The notes: generated from the sequence alone by a model not told the origin. 64,000 nucleotides of DNA from Nitratireductor sp. ZSWI3 (GCF_024655565.1 NZ_JANKOF010000004.1:53591-117590); one strand, 5' to 3'; numbered from the stretch's first letter, positions 15,425-24,326 are shown. Numbers and translations are program-made.

Positions 15425-16204
15425 TCAGGGCTTCACGGCCAGAATGGACACGCTCTTGACGCCGTATTTTCGGCTGGCACCAAGGGCATTGTCAGAAATG
15501 AACGCGTAGGCCGTATTGTCCTCCATCGCCGTCACGCGCAGCCCCGCCGCCTCGATCATCCCGCGGTAGCTGTCCTGCTGGGCCGCGCCCCCGATGCAGG
15601 CAGCCCATAGGGTCGAGTTGCAGACGATGTTTTCGGGCAGTTGCACCTCCGTGACGATGTCCGACAGCACGAGCCGGCCGCCGGGCTTCAGCAGGCGTGC
15701 CGCCTCGCGGAACACGCTCGCCTTGTCGGGCGCGAGGTTGATCACCCCATTGCTGATCACCACGTCGGCGCTGGCGTCGGGCAGCGGAACCTGTTCGATA
15801 TAGCCCTTGAGATAGCTGACGGTGGCGAAACCGTTCGCATCGCGCAGCTTCTCCGCTTTCCGCCGCTGCTCGTCGGTCATGTCGATGCCGATCACCGTTC
15901 CATGCGCGCCCACGTGAAGGGCTGCCACGAACGTGTCCATTCCCGACCCGCTGCCGAGGTCGATCACGGTTTCACCCGTTTTGAGATCGGCCAGATGGAA
16001 ATAGTAGCCGACGCCGGCGAACGAGGCGATGGCTTCGGGCGGAATACGGTCAAGGTCGGCTGTTGGATAGCCCAGACGCTCGGCAAGCGCCCGTCCCATC
16101 TCGAAGTGGAACTCGCCGTCCGGGTTCTCGGCCACGGCCCGGTACATCTCCTTGACCTTGGCTTCCAGGTCCCTCGGATCGAAGGCAATCGTCGTAACAC
16201 TCAT
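15425..16204 (-). CDS. class I SAM-dependent methyltransferase (ArsM-like), copy 2
   Basis: This is a 259-residue methyltransferase with motif [12 protein letters not shown] and motif [17 protein letters not shown]. It shares the [16 protein letters not shown] and [15 protein letters not shown] blocks with the protein at 13634-14419. Two cysteines occur in [15 protein letters not shown]; arsenite methyltransferases use conserved cysteines in this region, but the full triad is not evident. The ATG at 16204 is preceded by GGAG. It lies between the cupin and the sigma factor on the same strand. The substrate is unknown; a toxic metalloid or reactive small molecule is a reasonable guess. Confidence 0.85.
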   Translation of the reverse strand: MSVTTIAFDPRDLEAKVKEMYRAVAENPDGEFHFEMGRALAERLGYPTADLDRIPPEAIASFAGVGYYFHLADLKTGETVIDLGSGSGMDTFVAALHVGAHGTVIGIDMTDEQRRKAEKLRDANGFATVSYLKGYIEQVPLPDASADVVISNGVINLAPDKASVFREAARLLKPGGRLVLSDIVTEVQLPENIVCNSTLWAACIGGAAQQDSYRGMIEAAGLRVTAMEDNTAYAFISDNALGASRKYGVKSVSILAVKP

Positions 16205-16311
16205 GATGCAAGATCTCCTGTTTGCGGCAGCCAGGGGCGGGACCGGATGAGGAGCCTCGGCCGGCCGGCCAAGGCCCTCGCGCCCCGCATCCCTGCAACT
16301 GCCTGCCGGCG

Positions 16312-16755
16312 CTACTGGGATGCCGCCACGGTGGTGGGCTTGCCTTCCTCGCCCACGAACACCACGAGCAGCTTGCTCGGCCCCTCGGCCACGTTGAAGG
16401 CCTGGTGCTTGCGGTTCTGAGCTTCGATGAAGGCTTCGCCGGACTTGTAGCGGTGCGGTTCGCCGCCTTCGGATTTCAGCTCGATCTCGCCCTCCATGAC
16501 ATAGACGTAGACCGGTACCGGATGCTCGTGCAGCGCGGTCCGGCCGCCTTGTTCCAACGTACCGATGACCGAGATGATCTCCGGTTTTCCGGTCGGATAG
16601 GTGATCGGCTCGTCGTCGCGGGTAACGCTCGTCTTGATGAGCGGTTCGGCGGTGAAGCCGGCCGGCAATGCATCCTCCTGGGCGAATGCCGAAAACGAGG
16701 TGACCAGCCCGAGGGCCGTGATGATGGCGAGGCCTTTGGCGCTCCCGTACTTCAT
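16312..16755 (-). CDS. secreted cupin-domain protein
   Basis: This is a 147-residue protein with a signal peptide (residues 1-25, cleavage after AFA) and a single cupin barrel. Metal-binding residues in cupin motif 1 are His76, His78 and Glu88 (LHEHPVPVYVYVMEGEIEL). The second motif contributes the histidine in NRKHQAFNV. It is probably periplasmic. A GGGAGGA ribosome-binding site precedes the ATG, and an ECF-type promoter-like sequence lies about 80-105 bases upstream. It is the first gene of the methyltransferase/sigma/anti-sigma unit. Its ligand or activity is unknown. Confidence 0.85.
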   Translation of the reverse strand: MKYGSAKGLAIITALGLVTSFSAFAQEDALPAGFTAEPLIKTSVTRDDEPITYPTGKPEIISVIGTLEQGGRTALHEHPVPVYVYVMEGEIELKSEGGEPHRYKSGEAFIEAQNRKHQAFNVAEGPSKLLVVFVGEEGKPTTVAASQ

Positions 16756-16835
16756 GATGTTCCTCCCGATTCTCGTTGTTTCCTGGGTTCGCGTTCTCCG
16801 AACGCGTGCCGGAACGGGTGTTGCCGGTGGCGTAA

Positions 16836-16861
16836 GGACGCAGCGTCTTCAAAAAAGTTCC
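16836..16861 (-). promoter_or_regulatory. candidate ECF sigma promoter for the cupin-methyltransferase-sigma unit
   Basis: On the minus strand GGAAC (16861-16857) is followed by a 16-base spacer beginning with six T residues, then CGTCC (16840-16836). This matches the general alphaproteobacterial ECF pattern GGAAC-N16/17-CGTT in the -35 box and closely in the -10 box. It suggests autoregulation by the sigma factor encoded in the same unit. Confidence 0.55.
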
Positions 16862-16912
16862 AGGAAATGCCGTGCCCACCCGTCGGGAGGCGATGTGGGG
16901 AGGAACGAGTCG

Positions 16913-17986
16913 TCAGGCCAGGGCGTCGGCAACCGCCTTGCCGCAGGCGACGGTATCGGCGGTGCCGCCGAGGTCGCGGGTGCGGAGTGTCCTTTCCGCC
17001 AGCACGCGCTCGATCGCCGACACGATGTCCGCGGCAGCTTCAGGGTGACCCAGGTGATCCAGCATCATCGCGCCCGCCCAGATCTGGCCGACCGGGTTGG
17101 CGACCCCTTGCCCGGCGATATCCGGCGCCGAGCCGTGAACGGGCTCGAAGAGCGACGGGAACACCCGCTCGGGATTGATGTTCCCCGACGGTGCGATCCC
17201 GATCGTGCCGGTGCAGGCCGGGCCGAGGTCCGACAGGATATCGCCGAACAGGTTGGAGGCCACCACGACGTCGAACCTGTCCGGGTTGAGCACGAAATGC
17301 GCGGTCAGGATGTCGATGTGATACTTGTCCCACGCCACCTGCGGATACGATCTGGCCATTTCTTCCACGCGTTCGTCCCAATAGGGCATGGTGATGGAGA
17401 TGCCGTTCGACTTGGTCGCCGAGGTCAGGCGTTTTCGCTCGCGCTTGCCCGCCAGCTCGAACGCGTAGCGCAGGACCCGGTCCACGCCGATCCGGCTCAT
17501 CACCGTTTCCTGCATCACGACCTCGCGCTCGGTGCCCGGAAACATCTTTCCACCAATGGACGAGTATTCGCCTTCGGTGTTCTCGCGGACGATCCAGAAG
17601 TCGATGTCTCCGGGCTTGCGCCCGGCAAGCGGCGACGGGACCCCGGGCATGAGGCGCGCGGGCCTGAGGCTGATATACTGGTCGAACTGGCGGCGGAACT
17701 GGATCAGCGACCCCCACAGGGAAACGTGGTCGGGCACCGTCGCCGGCCAGCCCACGGCGCCGAAAAAGATCGCGTCGTGCCCGCCGATCTGTTCCTTCCA
17801 GTCCTCCGGCATCATCGCCCCGTGCTTCTGGTAATAGTCGCAGGATGCGAAATGAAACTCGTCGAAGCGCAGGTCGAGATGATGGCGCTTTGCCACCGCC
17901 TCGAGCACGCGCAGTCCCTCGGGCACGACTTCCTTGCCGATCCCGTCGCCGGCGATGACGGCGATCCTCAGATGATTGTCGGTCAT
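16913..17986 (-). CDS. tartrate dehydrogenase/decarboxylase-type beta-decarboxylating dehydrogenase, copy 1
   Basis: This is a 357-residue member of the isocitrate/isopropylmalate dehydrogenase family. Visible features are the N-terminal AVIAGDGIGKEVVPEG, the catalytic-region arginines in YISLRPARL, the lysine/tyrosine region, and the metal-binding aspartates in NLFGDILSDLG. EPVHGSAPDIAG and NPVGQIWAGAMMLDHLG complete the signature. The YxxxRPxRxxPG pattern is that of tartrate dehydrogenase/decarboxylase and D-malate dehydrogenase (TtuC/DmlA) rather than LeuB. The enzyme would oxidise tartrate or malate with NAD. Tartrate is favoured by the neighbouring D-tartrate dehydratase and transporter. 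Confidence 0.85.
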   Translation of the reverse strand: MTDNHLRIAVIAGDGIGKEVVPEGLRVLEAVAKRHHLDLRFDEFHFASCDYYQKHGAMMPEDWKEQIGGHDAIFFGAVGWPATVPDHVSLWGSLIQFRRQFDQYISLRPARLMPGVPSPLAGRKPGDIDFWIVRENTEGEYSSIGGKMFPGTEREVVMQETVMSRIGVDRVLRYAFELAGKRERKRLTSATKSNGISITMPYWDERVEEMARSYPQVAWDKYHIDILTAHFVLNPDRFDVVVASNLFGDILSDLGPACTGTIGIAPSGNINPERVFPSLFEPVHGSAPDIAGQGVANPVGQIWAGAMMLDHLGHPEAAADIVSAIERVLAERTLRTRDLGGTADTVACGKAVADALA

Positions 17987-18008
17987 TCTTCCGGCTCCTT
18001 AGATCGCG

Positions 18009-18039
18009 ATGATTTTGGATTGAATCAATCCAAAATCAT
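18009..18039. repeat. 31-bp palindrome next to the 53-bp repeat
   Basis: This is a 14-bp perfect inverted repeat around a 3-base loop (ATGATTTTGGATTG / CAATCCAAAATCAT). It sits between the two dehydrogenase genes and adjoins repeat copy A of the 53-bp family. It may be part of the same composite element, because the flanking AGATCGCGAT is also found beside copy B at 33.0 kb. Confidence 0.75.
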
Positions 18040-18061
18040 AAACGCGATCGGTTCCAAAAAA

Positions 18062-18114
18062 TTTGAGCGGGATGCGGGCGGAAAACCGCTTCACACTTTT
18101 CCTCATCCCGCTCT
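18062..18114 (+). repeat. 53-bp dispersed palindromic repeat, copy A
   Basis: The core has a 10-bp terminal inverted repeat GAGCGGGATG / CATCCCGCTC and an inner GCGGAAAACCGC palindrome. An identical copy (53 of 53) occurs in inverted orientation at 32980-33032. I recall closely similar sequences as common intergenic repeats in Rhizobiales genomes. Confidence 0.88.
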
Positions 18115-19195
18115 AGAGGTTGCGGCCGCGGATCGCGCGAAGCATCGCATCCGTCACTTCGCGTGTCGTCGCCCGCCCGCCGAGATCGGGTGTGTGCAAT
18201 GCAGGATCCGCCGTCACCCGTTCGATCGCCTCCATCAGCCGCATCGCGGCCTCGCGCTCGCCCAGGTGCTCGAGCATCATGGCGGCCGTCCAGAAGGTCG
18301 CGACCGGGTTGGCGATCCCCTTGCCGGTGATGTCGAAGGCCGAACCGTGGATGGGCTCGAACATCGACGGCGCGTCGCCATCGGGGTTGAGATTCGCCGT
18401 CGGCGCGATGCCGATGGACCCGGCCAAGGCCGCAGCCAGATCGGAGAGGATGTCGGCATGCAGGTTCGTCGCCACGATCGTGTCGAGCGTCTGAGGCTTG
18501 AGCGTCATGCGAACGGTCATCGCATCGACGAGCATCTTATCCCAGGTCACGTCCGGGAAGTCCGCTGCCACCTCGCCGGCGATCTCGTCCCAGAGCACCA
18601 TGCCGTGCCGCTGCGCGTTCGATTTGGTGACCACCGTCAGAAGCTTGCGCGGCCGCGATTGCGCGAGCTTGAAGGCGAAGCGCATGATCCGCTCGACCCC
18701 GGCGCGGGTGAAGATCGCCACGTCGGTGGCGACCTCCAGGGGAAGGCCCGGATGCGATCGTCCCCCCTGCCCTGCATATTCGCCCTCGGAGTTCTCGCGC
18801 ACGATCACCCAGTCGAGCTCGCCCGCGCCGACATGGCGTAGCGGGCTCTGGATGCCCGGCAGCACGCGCGTGGGCCGCACATTGGCGTATTGATCGAGCG
18901 GCTGGCAAATGGCGAGCCGCAGCCCCCAGAGCGTCAGATGGTCAGGCACGTCCGGCGCTCCGACCGCACCGAAGAGAATGGCGTCGAAGGCGCGCAGTCG
19001 TTCCGCGCCGTCGGCCGGCATGAACGCGCCGGTCCTCTTGTAGCGGTCGGTGCTCCAGTCGAAATGCTCGACGTCGAAGCGGAAGGTCCCCTCGCGGTCG
19101 GCCAGCGCCTCGAGAACCTCGAGGCCGGCGACAACCACCTCCACGCCGATGCCGTCGCCGGGAATCGCGGCGATCCTGTGGGTACGGATGTTCAT
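18113..19195 (-). CDS. tartrate dehydrogenase/decarboxylase-type beta-decarboxylating dehydrogenase, copy 2
   Basis: This 360-residue paralogue of the protein at 16913-17986 belongs to the same family: AAIPGDGIGVEVVVAG at the N-terminus, YANVRPTRVLPG, NLHADILSDLAAALAG and EPIHGSAFDITGKG. I chose the ATG at 19195, which has an AGGAG site and starts MNIRTHRIAAIPGDGIG; the longer frame to 19288 overlaps the transporter gene. The difference in the first arginine-motif region from copy 1 (ANVRPTR versus ISLRPAR) may mark a different substrate, for example another tartrate stereoisomer or malate. It is 16 bases from the transporter gene, in one operon. Confidence 0.85.
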   Translation of the reverse strand: MNIRTHRIAAIPGDGIGVEVVVAGLEVLEALADREGTFRFDVEHFDWSTDRYKRTGAFMPADGAERLRAFDAILFGAVGAPDVPDHLTLWGLRLAICQPLDQYANVRPTRVLPGIQSPLRHVGAGELDWVIVRENSEGEYAGQGGRSHPGLPLEVATDVAIFTRAGVERIMRFAFKLAQSRPRKLLTVVTKSNAQRHGMVLWDEIAGEVAADFPDVTWDKMLVDAMTVRMTLKPQTLDTIVATNLHADILSDLAAALAGSIGIAPTANLNPDGDAPSMFEPIHGSAFDITGKGIANPVATFWTAAMMLEHLGEREAAMRLMEAIERVTADPALHTPDLGGRATTREVTDAMLRAIRGRNL

Positions 19196-19211
19196 TTCAG
19201 TGAGCTCCTGT

Positions 19212-21212
19212 TCAGAAGAGAATTCCCGCCGGCATCCGGAGCAACAGGACGTCAGCCATGACCCACCAGAAGCCGAGCACGATGGCAACGCCGCAGCCGA
19301 TCCACACCGCCCAGGTGCGCGGGCCGGGACGGTCGTGGTCGGCGATCACCATGATGGCGACATAGGCTACAAGGCTCGTCGCGATGAAGCCGAGCACGGG
19401 AAGAAGCGCCACCCAGGCGGCCATGGCGGCCGCGAGTGCTAACCGGTGACGACTGCCGCCGGCACGCATTTCCCGGACCGTCGCCGGCGCGGCGCGGCCG
19501 GTCAGGATGGCGGCGATCAGTGCGAGGGAAAACACGACCATGCCGACGGCGATGGTTGTCGGGAAGATCGACCCGACCTGCGACATGTTGCGCGCTCCCC
19601 AAAAAACGATACCCCCGAGGAGGACGAAGCCGGCTGCGCAGATCATGCCGGCGACGTCGCGACCGCCGTTCGGCGCGTCGGGCACGCTGTCCTCGCCAAC
19701 CGGCGCGGCAACCGCCGCCGCCGCGACGCGCCGGCGCGCCCGGCGTTCTGCCACCAAGGGGTAAAGCAGCGTGATCGCGGCGGCCAGGATGATGCCGATG
19801 CTGATCGGCCGGCCGAAGAACATTTCGAGCGTGCGGCCCGAGGCGTTGCCGATCAGATAGGTTTGCACGAAGCCCTGCTCGGCGATCTGCCCCAGGACGA
19901 GCCCGAGCACGATCGGCGACGGGGCGAAGCCATAGCGCGCCAGCACCCAGGCGATGAGGCCGAGCCCGACCATGAGCTGCGCGTCGTGAACGTTCGAGTG
20001 AATGGCGAAAGCGCCGATGACCGTCAGCAGCGCGACGGTCGGGGCAAGCATCGCCTTGGGAATGGCGACGACCGAGCGGTAGGCATAGCGCCCGATGAGA
20101 AGGCCCGCCGGCAGCATCAGCACGGTCGCGATGAGCAGGCCCCAGATGAACGTGTAGACGACGCCGGCCTCGGCACTGAAGAGCGTCGGGCCGATTTTGA
20201 TGCCCTGGACCAGGAGCGCGCCGAGGATGATCGCATCGGGCGGCGTTCCGGGGATGCCGAGCACCAGCGTGGGAATGAAGCCGCCACCCACCGTGGCGTT
20301 GTTGGCGGCTTCCGTCGCGATGATGCCGTCCGGTTCGCCCTTGCCGAAATTTTCCGGGCGACGGGAGGCGCGCCGTGCCTCGGAATAGGAGACGAGCCCG
20401 GCGATCGAGCCGCCCGCGCCGGGCAGGATGCCGATGATGGTGCCGATGATCGAGGAGCGGACGACGTTGAGCTTCCGCGCCCATGTGAGGCGCAGACCCT
20501 CGGCGACGCGGAGGCCGCCGGTCTCCGCCGGCCTGAGGTGCGGATCACGGGTGGCGACGAGATCGAGCAGAACCGGAATGCAGTAAAGGCCGATGATCGC
20601 CGAGGTGATGTCGATGCCGCCGAGAAAGCGCTGCATGCCGAGCGTGTAGCGCACGTCTCCACCGACCACGGCGACGCCGACCATCGAGAAGAAGAGGCCG
20701 AGGCAGGCTCCGATCAGGCCCTTCAGCGTGTTGCCCACCGACAGCGCGGCGATCAGCGTCAGGCCGAAGACCGCCAGCCAGAAATATTCGGTCGGGCCAA
20801 AGGCGAGCGCCACGCGCGCGAGCGGCGGCGCCAGCAGGAGAAGCGTCACAGCTCCTATCACGCCGCCGACCACCGAGGCGACCGTCGCCAGCGTGATGGC
20901 CAGGCCGCCATCGCCGCGCCGGGCCATCGGGTAGCCGTCGAACGTCGTCGCAATGGCCGACGGGGTGCCGGGCGTGTTGACGAGAATGGCGGCAAAGGCG
21001 CCGCCATAGATGGCGCCGGTGTAGATCGCCCCGAGGGCGATCAGGCCGGCGGCGGGGGCCATGGTGAAGGTGAAGGGGACGAGCACCGCCACCGCCATGG
21101 TGGCGGAGAGCCCGGGCAGAGCCCCGACGACGGTGCCAAGCACCACGCCGACAAGTGCAAGCGCAAGGTTGAACGGCGTCAGCGCGCCGACGAGGTAAGC
21201 CAGAACATCCAT
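19212..21212 (-). CDS. tripartite tricarboxylate transporter, fused TctA-TctB membrane protein
   Basis: This 666-residue inner-membrane protein has a TctA part in residues 1 to about 500, with the signature GALPGLSATMAVAVLVPFTF near residues 30-50 and the loop NTPGTPSAIATTFDGYP. After a basic, alanine-rich linker (ERRARRRVAAAAVAAP) a TctB-like domain of about 150 residues with four predicted membrane segments follows. TctA and TctB are usually separate proteins. The pair forms the channel of a cation-driven importer fed by a TctC binding protein, whose gene lies just upstream (16 bases). The likely substrate here is tartrate, from context. The start at 21212 follows GACCGGTGATGG; a longer frame to 21296 overlaps tctC. 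Confidence 0.9.
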   Translation of the reverse strand: MDVLAYLVGALTPFNLALALVGVVLGTVVGALPGLSATMAVAVLVPFTFTMAPAAGLIALGAIYTGAIYGGAFAAILVNTPGTPSAIATTFDGYPMARRGDGGLAITLATVASVVGGVIGAVTLLLLAPPLARVALAFGPTEYFWLAVFGLTLIAALSVGNTLKGLIGACLGLFFSMVGVAVVGGDVRYTLGMQRFLGGIDITSAIIGLYCIPVLLDLVATRDPHLRPAETGGLRVAEGLRLTWARKLNVVRSSIIGTIIGILPGAGGSIAGLVSYSEARRASRRPENFGKGEPDGIIATEAANNATVGGGFIPTLVLGIPGTPPDAIILGALLVQGIKIGPTLFSAEAGVVYTFIWGLLIATVLMLPAGLLIGRYAYRSVVAIPKAMLAPTVALLTVIGAFAIHSNVHDAQLMVGLGLIAWVLARYGFAPSPIVLGLVLGQIAEQGFVQTYLIGNASGRTLEMFFGRPISIGIILAAAITLLYPLVAERRARRRVAAAAVAAPVGEDSVPDAPNGGRDVAGMICAAGFVLLGGIVFWGARNMSQVGSIFPTTIAVGMVVFSLALIAAILTGRAAPATVREMRAGGSRHRLALAAAMAAWVALLPVLGFIATSLVAYVAIMVIADHDRPGPRTWAVWIGCGVAIVLGFWWVMADVLLLRMPAGILF

Positions 21213-21228
21213 CACCGGTCCCGGCGCG

Positions 21229-22185
21229 TCAGTTGCCGATGCCGAGCGCCTTGGCGCCCTCGGCATATTCGGCCTTCTTCTCGGCCACGAACGCACTCAT
21301 CTTGTCGTAGGGGATGTCGGTCAGGACGAAGCCGCCTTCCTCCATCTTCTTCACGAAATCGGGGCGCTGGTTGATCTGTGAAACGATGTCCGAGATGCGC
21401 TCGCGCAGCTCTTCGGGCGTGGAAGCCGGAACGGCCACACCGCGATAGGCACCGCCGACCAGGTCGTAGCCGAGCTCCTTGAAGGTCGGGACGTCCGGGA
21501 AGACCGGCAGGCGTTCATCCGCAGCCACCGCCAGCATGCGAAGCTCTTCTCCCTGGTTCACCCCGGACGTCGCATAGTTGAAGCCGGCGACGGTCTGCTT
21601 GCCGAGCACCGCGGTCATCGCCGGCCCCGTGCCGGAGAAGGGGATGTAGGTCGTCGTGATGCCGGCAAGCTGGTTGAACTTCGCCTGGGCGAGATTGTTC
21701 GAGGAGTTCGAACCGGACCCTGCGAAGGTGACTAGGCCCGGATTGGCCTTGGCATGCTCGACGAGCTGCTCCAGCGTCTCAAACTCGCTGTCCTTGGAGA
21801 CGAAGATCGCATCCGGCGTGTAGTGGAAATAATGAACCGGCGTGAGATCGTCGGTCTGGTAGCCGACATTGGCCTCCATCGGCTGAAGGACGGTGTGCGG
21901 CAGGTTGATGCCCATGATGGTGTAGCCGTCACCCTCGATCGAATTGAGCTGCGACCAGGCCTGCGCCCCGCCGGCGCCCGCCTGGTACTGGATGACCACG
22001 GGTTGACCGGCGACAGCTTCCCATTCGGCCTGCTGGAAGCGGGCCGAGATGTCGGATTCGCCGCCCGCGTTGAACGGAATGATGTAGTTCATCGGCTTGG
22101 TCGGAAAGTCTTCCGCCGCGTGAGCGGCAAGCGGCACAGCCGTCACGAGGGCGCCAAGCGCCGTGGCGATGGTGAGAATTCTCAT
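21229..22185 (-). CDS. TctC-type periplasmic binding protein of the tripartite transporter
   Basis: This is a 318-residue extracytoplasmic solute receptor. The signal peptide is residues 1-23 (VPLAAHA cleavage region). The mature part has the TctC/Bug features FNAGGESDISARF, PVVIQYQAGAGGAQAW and FVKKMEEGGF. It captures a carboxylate in the periplasm and hands it to the fused TctAB protein. It is the first gene of the minus-strand tartrate operon and is divergent from a LysR gene across 262 bases, which presumably hold its promoter and operator. Confidence 0.9.
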   Translation of the reverse strand: MRILTIATALGALVTAVPLAAHAAEDFPTKPMNYIIPFNAGGESDISARFQQAEWEAVAGQPVVIQYQAGAGGAQAWSQLNSIEGDGYTIMGINLPHTVLQPMEANVGYQTDDLTPVHYFHYTPDAIFVSKDSEFETLEQLVEHAKANPGLVTFAGSGSNSSNNLAQAKFNQLAGITTTYIPFSGTGPAMTAVLGKQTVAGFNYATSGVNQGEELRMLAVAADERLPVFPDVPTFKELGYDLVGGAYRGVAVPASTPEELRERISDIVSQINQRPDFVKKMEEGGFVLTDIPYDKMSAFVAEKKAEYAEGAKALGIGN

Positions 22186-22447
22186 TGGGTCTCCTCCCTA
22201 TCTCAATTGCGACGTCGGGACCTCGCCCCGGGCGGGCGCCGGCCCTTCAGATGGAAGGAGAGAAGCCGCAGCCTGTCTCGGAGCGGATCCGGATATGTCG
22301 TGTCTCCTCCCGTCCCGGTTCTTGTGAGGGCGGCAAGGCCCGGCGACCGGTTCACTGCCGCTCCGCGCGGCATCGATGAACCGTAGACTTTTTCGTCTGA
22401 CTTGATAAATTCCGATTTCTCAAATCATTATTGCGACTGACGCAAAT

Positions 22448-23410
22448 ATGGCCGAAGGCGACCTGTCCTTTTTCGTTCTGCTGGCACGCCACGAGAGCTT
22501 TTCGGAGACCGCTCGTGAGCTCGGCCTGTCCGCCTCTGCCGTCAGCCGCAGGCTGGCCCGGCTTGAGGACCGGCTCGGCGTTCGGCTGTTGAACCGGACC
22601 ACCCGAAGGGTCAGCCTGACGGGTGAAGGAGAGGCCTATTTCGTCGAGGCGATCCGGCTGCTGGGCGAGATCGAGGCATTGGAGCACAGTCTTTCCAAGG
22701 CCCGCGACACGCCCTCCGGATTGCTGCGGGTGAATGCTACCCTCGGTTTCGGACGGGCTTATGTTGCACCGACGATATCCGATTTCCTGAGGCGCTACCC
22801 CGATGTCGAGGTCCAGCTCGTGCTGACGGACGCTCCGTTGAACCTGGTCGAGCAGGGGTTCGATCTCGGGATCCGCTTCGGCGAGCCGCCGACCAGCCGC
22901 CTGGTCATGCGGCTGCTGCAAAGAAACCGCCGATTCCTGTGCGCGGCGCCATCCTATCTCGAACGGCACGGCGCCCCGCAGAGCCTGAAGGACCTGCAGA
23001 AACACGCCTGCATCGTCCTGCGGCAGGATCATGATGCCTATGACGTGTGGCGCTTCGACGATCGCGGCGCGCAGACACCTTCGGCCAAGGTCGGCGGAGC
23101 GTTGAGCACGAATGATGGCGAGATCGCTCTGGGTTGGGTACTAGACGGCCACGGCATCATGCTGAGGTCCGAATGGGACATCGCACAGCACATACGCAGC
23201 GGCCGGTTGCGCATCGTCCTGCCCGAATACATGCAGACCGCCAACATCTCGGCGGTTTATCCCGAGCGGCACAACCTGTCGGCCAAGGTCCGCGTCTTCG
23301 TTGACCATCTTGCCGCCCAGATCAGGAGCGCCAACGGCGTGACGCCCTGGCAACTGACCGCTCGCGAACTGCACGATCCGATCGGTCCTGCGCAATCGGC
23401 GTCGCGGTGA
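22448..23410 (+). CDS. LysR-family regulator, probably of the tct operon
   Basis: This is a 320-residue LysR protein. Its helix-turn-helix (residues about 18-37, SFSETARELGLSASAVSRRL) is followed by RTTRRVSLTGEG and a CrgA-type effector domain from about residue 90. It is divergent from the TctC gene, the usual LysR arrangement, so it most likely controls tartrate uptake and oxidation. No clear ribosome-binding site precedes the ATG. It is immediately followed (13 bases) by a second LysR gene. Confidence 0.88.
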   Translation: MAEGDLSFFVLLARHESFSETARELGLSASAVSRRLARLEDRLGVRLLNRTTRRVSLTGEGEAYFVEAIRLLGEIEALEHSLSKARDTPSGLLRVNATLGFGRAYVAPTISDFLRRYPDVEVQLVLTDAPLNLVEQGFDLGIRFGEPPTSRLVMRLLQRNRRFLCAAPSYLERHGAPQSLKDLQKHACIVLRQDHDAYDVWRFDDRGAQTPSAKVGGALSTNDGEIALGWVLDGHGIMLRSEWDIAQHIRSGRLRIVLPEYMQTANISAVYPERHNLSAKVRVFVDHLAAQIRSANGVTPWQLTARELHDPIGPAQSASR

Positions 23411-23423
23411 AGGAGGTATCGCA

Positions 23424-24326
23424 ATGGACCTGGCATTGCTGGAAGACTTTCTCGAACTGGCCAAGGAGATGAACTTCTCGCGCGCGGCTGATCTTCGCAA
23501 CATGTCGCAGCCGGCGTTCAGCCGCCGGATCAGGAGCCTCGAGGATGCGATCGGCACGCCGCTCGTGCAACGCACCAGCCGATCGGTCGCGCTGACCCCC
23601 GCCGGCCTGGCCGTCCATTCGCGCGCCGTTCCGCTCGTGCGCCTCGTCGCCGAGGCGCGGAGCGCGGCCCTTGAAGCGGCAGGCGTGGCGGAACATGCGC
23701 TGAGCCTGGCGGCAACGCACGCGCTCTCCTTCACCTTCGTCCCCAGATGGCTCACGCAGATCGCCGGCCCCGCAGGCATCGGCGCGCTCAACATGATGTC
23801 CGACAGTCAGCAGCAATGCGAGCGCCTCATGCTGGGCGGCACGGTCAACTTTTTCGTCTGCCACTGGCATGCCTCGGCCGGCGGAGGCTTGCCCGAAAAC
23901 CAGTTCACCCATCGGGTCATCGGCCAGGATCGGCTGGTGGCGCTGACAGCACCCGACATCTCGGGCAATCCCAGGTGGAACCTTGACGCATGGGATGCGA
24001 AGGTGCCGCATCTCGCCTATGGAAGCGCGTCCGGGCTTAGCCGCATCCTGGAAGCCCATTGGAAGATGCACGGACGGCCTCCGCTCGTGCCGCGGATGAG
24101 CTCTCTTCTGGCGGCGACCAACCTGGAAATGGCCAAGGAAGGACAAGGCGTGGCCTGGCTGCCGCTCTCGCTCGCCGAAACAGCCATCGCTGCAGGAACG
24201 CTTGTTCGCGCCGGCGGCGCCGGCTCCGATATCCCCGTCGAGATCGTCGTCTTCAGGCCCCGATCGCGGCTTTCGGCCCATGCCGAGCAGTTCTGGAAGA
24301 AGATCGTCCTGATCGACCCGGCGTGA
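23424..24326 (+). CDS. second LysR-family regulator of the tartrate block
   Basis: This 300-residue LysR protein has the helix-turn-helix FSRAADLRNMSQPAFSRRIRSLE at about residues 18-40 and the wing QRTSRSVALTPAG. The effector domain is diverged from that of the upstream LysR protein, resembling the YjiE/HypT group in layout (FVPRWL, MMSDSQQQCERLMLGG). An AGGAGG site is visible. It lies head to tail between the first LysR gene and the D-tartrate dehydratase gene, all on one strand, suggesting cotranscription. Confidence 0.87.
   Translation: MDLALLEDFLELAKEMNFSRAADLRNMSQPAFSRRIRSLEDAIGTPLVQRTSRSVALTPAGLAVHSRAVPLVRLVAEARSAALEAAGVAEHALSLAATHALSFTFVPRWLTQIAGPAGIGALNMMSDSQQQCERLMLGGTVNFFVCHWHASAGGGLPENQFTHRVIGQDRLVALTAPDISGNPRWNLDAWDAKVPHLAYGSASGLSRILEAHWKMHGRPPLVPRMSSLLAATNLEMAKEGQGVAWLPLSLAETAIAAGTLVRAGGAGSDIPVEIVVFRPRSRLSAHAEQFWKKIVLIDPA

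Noticed and set aside
16601..18841. 746-residue plus-strand open frame across both dehydrogenase genes
   Set aside because: Antisense shadow; it crosses two real genes and the palindromic repeat, and no protein family fits.
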